Assembly (NCBI GenBank): GCA_905221105.1
Contig: CAJNBW010000002.1
Location: forward strand, 62,001-126,000
Direction: 5' to 3'
DNA: 64,000 nt
Origin: a bacterium
GTDB taxonomy: Bacteria; Bacillota; Bacilli; Lactobacillales; Streptococcaceae
Position 1 is the stretch's first letter; every line of letters starts with the position of its first letter. Below the pieces are notes generated by a model. The model searched no databases and had not been told where the DNA came from. It worked only from the letters and a program-made list of their open reading frames with translations. Below are positions 60,049-64,000 of this stretch, piece after piece. The translations under genes and the position numbers were made by a program.

Positions 60049-60624
60049 ATGAATGCTGAACAAGCTCTTGAATGGATGAAGATTTTTAATGAAAAGATTC
60101 AAGAACAGAAAGATTACCTTAGTGAGCTAGACACTCCTATAGGAGATGGAGACCACGGTGGAAATATGGCGCGTGGAATGGCTGCAGTTATGGAAAACTT
60201 AGAAGGAAAGCAATTTGAGACCAGCAGTGATGTCTTTAAACTTGTCTCAATGCAACTACTGAGTAAGGTAGGCGGTGCTTCTGGTCCCTTGTATGGCTCT
60301 GCTTTTATGGGCATGGCCAAGGCTGATTCAAATTCGAAATTAGAAGAAATCCTACAAAGTGGTTTGGATATGATTGTCAAACGCGGGAAAGCAGAAGTTG
60401 GAGAAAAGACAATGGTTGATGTTTGGACTCCTGTTATTGCTGCCTTGTCTGATGGCCAGTTGACTCAAGAGGTTATTGATCAGGTAGTGAATGCTACCAA
60501 AGATTTACTTGCAACTAAAGGAAGAGCATCTTATGTAGGAGAACGTTCGCTTGGACATATTGATCCTGGATCATTCTCATCAGGATTACTCTTTACTGCT
60601 CTTTTAGAAACTGGGGTGGTTTAA
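60049..60624 (+). CDS. dhaL: Dihydroxyacetone kinase ADP-binding subunit DhaL
   Basis: DhaL holds a tightly bound ADP that is rephosphorylated by DhaM. The 191-residue protein shows the Mg/nucleotide motif DTPIGDGDHGGNMARG, the GGASGPLYGSAF loop and the C-terminal GRASYVGERSLGHIDPGS. The ribosome-binding site is AGGAGG. Its stop overlaps the dhaM start by one base. Confidence 0.95.
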   Translation: MNAEQALEWMKIFNEKIQEQKDYLSELDTPIGDGDHGGNMARGMAAVMENLEGKQFETSSDVFKLVSMQLLSKVGGASGPLYGSAFMGMAKADSNSKLEEILQSGLDMIVKRGKAEVGEKTMVDVWTPVIAALSDGQLTQEVIDQVVNATKDLLATKGRASYVGERSLGHIDPGSFSSGLLFTALLETGVV

Positions 60625-60998
60625 TGGGAAGTATTGGTCTTGTTATCGTTTCACATTCCAAAAAAATTGCACAAGGTCTTGTTGAACTGATCGGTGAAGT
60701 AGCTAAAGATGTTCCGATTACTTATGTAGGAGGAACCGAAGATGGAGGAATTGGAACTAGTTTCGATCAAGTAGATAGGGTTGTTTCTGAAAATCTAGCA
60801 GATACTTTACTTGCCTTTTTTGACCTAGGTTCTGCTAAAATGAACTTAGAAATGGTGGCTGATTTCAGTGATAAGAGTATCATCATCAACAGTGTTCCAA
60901 TTGTAGAAGGCGCCTATACTGCAGCTGCTCTTCTTCAGGCTGGGGCAGAACTGCCGGTTATTGAAACACAGTTGTCGGAGCTTGAAATTAATAAATAA
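60624..60998 (+). CDS. dhaM: Dihydroxyacetone kinase phosphotransfer subunit DhaM
   Basis: This is a 124-residue EIIA(mannose)-like protein with the phospho-His in VIVSHSKKIA (His10). It passes phosphate from HPr (ptsH is in this window) to the ADP on DhaL. Only the EIIA domain is present, as in L. lactis; the E. coli protein has extra HPr- and EI-like domains. No glycerol facilitator gene follows, though one often accompanies this operon. Confidence 0.93.
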   Translation: MGSIGLVIVSHSKKIAQGLVELIGEVAKDVPITYVGGTEDGGIGTSFDQVDRVVSENLADTLLAFFDLGSAKMNLEMVADFSDKSIIINSVPIVEGAYTAAALLQAGAELPVIETQLSELEINK

Positions 60999-61079
60999 GG
61001 AATTTACTATTACTCCTTTTTTAGGTGGGCTATTAATTATCACTACTATCAAAGTTTAAGTAAATAATTTCAAAATCAG

Positions 61080-61107
61080 AAAGGGATTGCTTGCGCAGTT
61101 CCTTTTT
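61080..61107 (+). terminator. Terminator of dhaKLM
   Basis: An 11-base stem AAAGGGATTGC / GCAGTTCCTTT (61080-61090, 61095-61105, two G-U) with a 4-base loop and a T run. Confidence 0.75.
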
Positions 61108-61443
61108 AATTTAACAGGAGTAAAGCTATAGTGTTTCTAAATTGTGAATCACTCAAAACTGATTGTGATGGGACTATTCTAGCTTTAGAATTCTTCAAAA
61201 ACTAAAATTTAATGCAATCAATGGCTTAGAAGAGTACGAAAACATTTGGTTTATAGGAATTCTAGGCCTAGAATTGCAAGGATATTTATGAAGTAGAGGT
61301 ATTTGATAGTTAGGATTGTTCTATTCTGAAAGATTTGGGATGTCAATTGTATAGGATAGTGTTATTCTATGTTAGATTCCAGTAAAAATGATTGGATAAA
61401 TAATATTAAAGAAAAATCAAAATCATAATTTTGTTTAATATGG
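61108..61443. other. Gene-poor region with a possible micro-ORF and coding-like debris
   Basis: No recognisable gene is present. A GTG-started frame at 61131-61205 (24 residues, MFLNCESLKTDCDGTILAL...) has AGGAG 10 bases upstream. Short open stretches follow in other frames, for example NCKDIYEVEVFD near 61275-61310. They could be remnants of a decayed gene, but I cannot assign a family. Confidence 0.3.
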
Positions 61444-61449
61444 TATAAT
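61441..61449 (+). promoter_or_regulatory. Extended -10 promoter of the unknown two-gene unit
   Basis: TGGTATAAT, 37 bases before the ATG at 61486. No -35 is evident. Confidence 0.55.
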
Positions 61450-61485
61450 ATTTCTAATAATTTAAACATAATGAGGTAGTAATTT

Positions 61486-62358
61486 ATGGATGAAGTTTTA
61501 TTTTTTGGAGAAGATGACTTCGATATTCTTGATATTGACGGTTATGAACTAAAACCCTCAACGTTTTTTAATAAGTTACCAGAAATAGCCCAACCTTTAG
61601 CCAAAAATGCAAATATAATTTTATCTGAAGTAGAAAAAATGTTATATTCTGCTCCAGCCTTTATCCATGTTGTCCAATCTAGTATACCTGAAGAGGTTTT
61701 TCAGGCAATTCTTTCTCCAGAACAACGGGAACAAATTGCTCAAGGAGTGTTAAAATTAATGACAAAGAAAGATGGCTCTCTCTTGGCGGTATTAGTAGAT
61801 ACTAATACTAATAAAGTCATTGGAAATGTACCATTGAAATCTGTTAAATTGACACCAGAATTAAATAAAGCGTTAGCCGATTATTCATCACAAATTCAAA
61901 TGGCTCAGATTGCAGAGGAGATTCAAAATGTGCAATTTGCTATTGAGGACGTTAGAAAAGGACAGGAGTCAGATAGACTTGCCATAGCCTATAGTTGTCA
62001 ACAGAAACTCTTGCAGGCTAGAGAGATATCAGATCCAAACATTAGAACAATGATGTTACTGCAAGTTATTTCAGATGCAGAAGATAGTCGAAATCTCTTA
62101 ATGCTTAGTCAAAAATCAAATGTAAATTTTATCAAAGAACAACCAGATTCTACTTGGGGTAAGTTATTAAAAGGTGATAAACCAGATAAAATAGAAGCTC
62201 GTATGAATGAGATTAGAGATGGATTAGCAGCTGTAAATATCGTTTCACTATCAGCAGCAATAGCTTATAATGAGTTGGGCGAGAAAAAGGCTGCTCAAAA
62301 AAGTTTGATTATTTTGGGAAATTTATTAACGAAACTTATCTCAGTTCTCAGGAATTAG
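61486..62358 (+). CDS. Unrecognised protein with a -1 frame break near its end
   Basis: This is a 290-residue, mostly helical, soluble protein with an acidic start (MDEVLFFGEDDFDILDIDGY). No signal peptide, membrane span or known motif is seen. About 40 residues after the end of the helical part the frame closes at TAG 62356-62358. The -1 frame stays open from about 62319 to TGA 62484-62486 and gives a natural-looking tail (NETYLSSQELVERLDLLD...SIETEVLE) that overlaps the next start codon. Two slippery heptamers in the correct phase, G_GGA_AAT (62316-62322) and A_AAT_TTA (62319-62325), sit at the break. Either a base was lost or ribosomes shift here. The full product would have about 333 residues. 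Confidence 0.65.
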   Translation: MDEVLFFGEDDFDILDIDGYELKPSTFFNKLPEIAQPLAKNANIILSEVEKMLYSAPAFIHVVQSSIPEEVFQAILSPEQREQIAQGVLKLMTKKDGSLLAVLVDTNTNKVIGNVPLKSVKLTPELNKALADYSSQIQMAQIAEEIQNVQFAIEDVRKGQESDRLAIAYSCQQKLLQAREISDPNIRTMMLLQVISDAEDSRNLLMLSQKSNVNFIKEQPDSTWGKLLKGDKPDKIEARMNEIRDGLAAVNIVSLSAAIAYNELGEKKAAQKSLIILGNLLTKLISVLRN

Positions 62359-62482
62359 TAGAGAGACTTGATTTACTTGATCCTTCTCCTACAAATTACT
62401 GGACAAAAGAATTGCCAAAAATTGAAACTTCTATAATGAAATTACCAAATAAACCAGATTCTATTGAGACAGAGGTGCTAGA

Positions 62483-62680
62483 ATGAAAGAAATAAAAAAA
62501 TGTAAGACATGTACTAGGGATTTACCATCAAGTTATAAGCACAATAAGTGCGAATCGTGTAGAAACAAAAAAATAGATGAAGCAAAAAAGATACTTAAAG
62601 TTGTTGGACAAGTTGGAAGTGTGGTTACTCCAGTTGTAGTTGGTATGTTGATGAATAAAACTAAGAAAAAGAAGAAATAA
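62483..62680 (+). CDS. Small zinc-ribbon-like protein with hydrophobic segment and lysine tail
   Basis: This 65-residue protein starts MKEIKKCKTCTRDLPSSYKH. Four cysteines as two CxxC pairs (CKTC and CESC) suggest a zinc ribbon. A basic helix, a hydrophobic stretch (VVGQVGSVVTPVVVGMLM) and a C-terminal poly-lysine tail follow. Its ATG overlaps the TGA of the -1 frame extension of the upstream gene (ATGA), typical of translational coupling. That is the main argument that the extended upstream frame is, or was, the real one. The function is unknown. Confidence 0.7.
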   Translation: MKEIKKCKTCTRDLPSSYKHNKCESCRNKKIDEAKKILKVVGQVGSVVTPVVVGMLMNKTKKKKK

Positions 62681-62718
62681 ACTAATCTATTAAGTACTTA
62701 GAAAGGAAAACTCTCAAA

Positions 62719-63411
62719 TTGTCCTACAAATTTCTACTCTTAGACCTCGACCACACTTTGCTTGATTTTGATGCTGCTGAGGATGTGGCTTTAACGCAAC
62801 TTCTAAAAGAAGAAGGGGTTGCAGATATTCAGGCTTATAAAGATTATTACGTTCCTATGAACAAGGCTCTCTGGAAGGACTTGGAGCAAAAGAAAATCAG
62901 TAAACAAGAGCTGGTTAACACGCGCTTTTCTCGTCTATTTGCTCACTTTGGACAGGAAAAAGATGGTAGTTTTCTAGCCCAGCGTTACCAATTTTACCTC
63001 GCTCAACAGGGACAAACTTTTTCAGGCGCTCATGAACTCTTGGACAGCCTCATCGAGCGAGATTTTGACTTGTATGCTGCGACAAATGGAATAACTGCCA
63101 TTCAGACAGGGCGTTTGGCTCAGTCTGGTCTGGCACCTTATTTCAATCAAGTCTTTATCTCTGAGCAATTGCAAACACAAAAGCCAGATGCTCTCTTTTA
63201 TGAAAAAATTGGTCAACAGATTGCAGGTTTTAGCAAAGAAAAGACGCTGATGATTGGAGATTCCCTAACCGCCGACATTCAAGGTGGCAATAATGCGGGG
63301 ATAGACACTATCTGGTACAATCCTCATCACCTCGAAAATCATACACAAGCCCAGCCGACTTACGAAGTCCATTCTTACCAAGACTTGCTGGATTATTTAG
63401 ATAAACTGTAA
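62719..63411 (+). CDS. HAD-superfamily nucleotidase (YjjG type)
   Basis: This 230-residue HAD phosphatase has motif [13 protein letters not shown] (nucleophile Asp at the N-terminus), motif II in YAATNGI, and motifs III/IV in [11 protein letters not shown] and [13 protein letters not shown]. The cap insertion (about 18-90) and the TNG motif match YjjG/YfnB-like pyrimidine 5'-nucleotidases, which clear non-canonical nucleotides. It starts with TTG (62719) after GAAAGGAAAA. Substrate assignment is by similarity only. Confidence 0.85.
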   Translation: MSYKFLLLDLDHTLLDFDAAEDVALTQLLKEEGVADIQAYKDYYVPMNKALWKDLEQKKISKQELVNTRFSRLFAHFGQEKDGSFLAQRYQFYLAQQGQTFSGAHELLDSLIERDFDLYAATNGITAIQTGRLAQSGLAPYFNQVFISEQLQTQKPDALFYEKIGQQIAGFSKEKTLMIGDSLTADIQGGNNAGIDTIWYNPHHLENHTQAQPTYEVHSYQDLLDYLDKL

Positions 63412-63437
63412 AAAGTGGTTTAGAAAGCCACTTTTTG
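63409..63437 (+). terminator. Terminator of the HAD phosphatase gene
   Basis: Stem AAAAGTGG / CCACTTTT (63411-63418, 63428-63435) starting at the stop codon, then a T. Confidence 0.75.
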
Positions 63438-63444
63438 CTATAAT
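63436..63444 (+). promoter_or_regulatory. Extended -10 promoter of ung
   Basis: TGCTATAAT (TATAAT at 63439-63444), 28 bases before the ung ATG and directly after the terminator. Confidence 0.5.
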
Positions 63445-63472
63445 AGAGGCAGTAAATACGAAGGAGTCGGCT

Positions 63473-64000
63473 ATGGAACACTCGTCTTGGCATGATTTGA
63501 TAAAGGAACAATTACCTGAAGGTTATTTTGGGAAAATCAATCAGTTTATGGAGAGTGTATATTCTCAGGGGACTATTTATCCACCCAAGGAAAAGGTTTT
63601 TCAGGCTCTCTTGACAACACCACTTGAAGACGTTAAGGTGGTGATTCTGGGACAGGATCCCTATCACGGGCCAGGTCAAGCGCAGGGCTTGAGTTTTTCT
63701 GTACCTGACTCTATCCCTGCTCCACCATCCTTGCAAAATATATTGAAAGAATTGTCAGATGATATCGGGGTTAAGAAATCTCATGATTTGACAGCTTGGG
63801 CTGAGCAAGGAGTCTTACTTCTCAATGCTTGTTTGACGGTTCCTGCTGGTCAGGCCAATGGTCATGCTGGTCAGATATGGGAGCCTTTTACTGATGCTGT
63901 GATTCAGGTGGTCAATCAACTAGATAGACCAGTCGTTTTTGTACTCTGGGGAGCTTATGCACGCAAGAAGAAGGCCTTGGTTACCAATCCTCATCATCTG
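63473..64000 (+). CDS. ung: Uracil-DNA glycosylase, N-terminal part
   Basis: Ung removes uracil from DNA as the first step of base-excision repair. The first 176 residues are in the window ([20 protein letters not shown]), after AAGGAG. The catalytic water-activating motif [20 protein letters not shown] and the LLLNACLTV and [10 protein letters not shown] segments are present. The sequence stops at NPHHL, just short of the HPSPLS leucine-loop motif expected next. The gene runs off the window end. Confidence 0.95.
   Translation, partial: MEHSSWHDLIKEQLPEGYFGKINQFMESVYSQGTIYPPKEKVFQALLTTPLEDVKVVILGQDPYHGPGQAQGLSFSVPDSIPAPPSLQNILKELSDDIGVKKSHDLTAWAEQGVLLLNACLTVPAGQANGHAGQIWEPFTDAVIQVVNQLDRPVVFVLWGAYARKKKALVTNPHHL

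Overview
The window reads as chromosomal DNA of a mitis-group Streptococcus (S. mitis / S. oralis / S. pneumoniae relatives). This rests on a low-GC Firmicute gene style, extended -10 promoters (TGnTATAAT) in front of many genes, near-canonical pneumococcal-type proteins (DnaG 586 aa, RpoD 369 aa, Ldh 328 aa, GyrA 822 aa, PfkA 335 aa), and a BOX repeat at 3578-3732. From memory, the order obgE-argR-pepX-dnaE-pfkA-pyk-ldh-gyrA is not that of S. pneumoniae, where these sit in separate blocks, so a related oral species is more likely. No rRNA, tRNA, CRISPR array, intact insertion sequence or prophage was seen.

Layout. 1-8.2 kb: tail of an ABC ATPase, dnaG-rpoD, a SufT/MIP18-like gene, the two glycolipid glycosyltransferases (cpoA and its partner), small membrane proteins and obgE. 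8.2-24.7 kb: argR, a decayed duplicate of the pepX 3' end, pepX, dnaE, pfkA-pyk, a relic of a phage-type integrase, ldh, gyrA-srtA, a formate/nitrite channel and an O-acetylhomoserine sulfhydrylase. 24.7-35.7 kb: an RmuC-like gene, truB, udk, the xseA-xseB-ispA-tlyA-argR(ahrC)-recN chain, a phosphatase and lepA.

35.9-49.9 kb is the metabolic heart of the window: a galactose/galactitol-type PTS (EIIA-EIIB-EIIC), a lacX-like mutarotase, lacABCD (tagatose-6-phosphate pathway), lacT-lacG-lacF-lacE (antiterminator, phospho-beta-galactosidase, lactose PTS), a secreted GH53 endo-beta-1,4-galactanase and the convergent repressor lacR. TGTTTG-type repeats and cre sites sit at the promoters. Together these suggest extracellular galactan breakdown feeding PTS uptake of galactose and beta-galactosides. 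The galactanase has an in-frame stop that cuts off its wall-sorting signal, which itself carries LPEMG rather than LPxTG.

50-64 kb: class Ib ribonucleotide reductase (nrdH, nrdE, nrdF) with two NrdR boxes; ptsH-ptsI, which supply phosphate to the LacE/F, Gat and Dha systems here; two small accessory genes; the dihydroxyacetone system (dhaQ-dhaS divergent from dhaKLM); an unrecognised two-gene unit with a frame break at overlapping slippery heptamers; a HAD phosphatase; and the first part of ung.

Most of the window is conserved core genome. The less expected items are the interrupted galactanase, an lacF-lacE hairpin whose loop is complementary to the lacE ribosome-binding site, the frame break at 62316-62325, the pepX and integrase relics, and a probable leaderless cpoA message. 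Gene names rest on recognised motifs and remembered family sequences; no database search was run.
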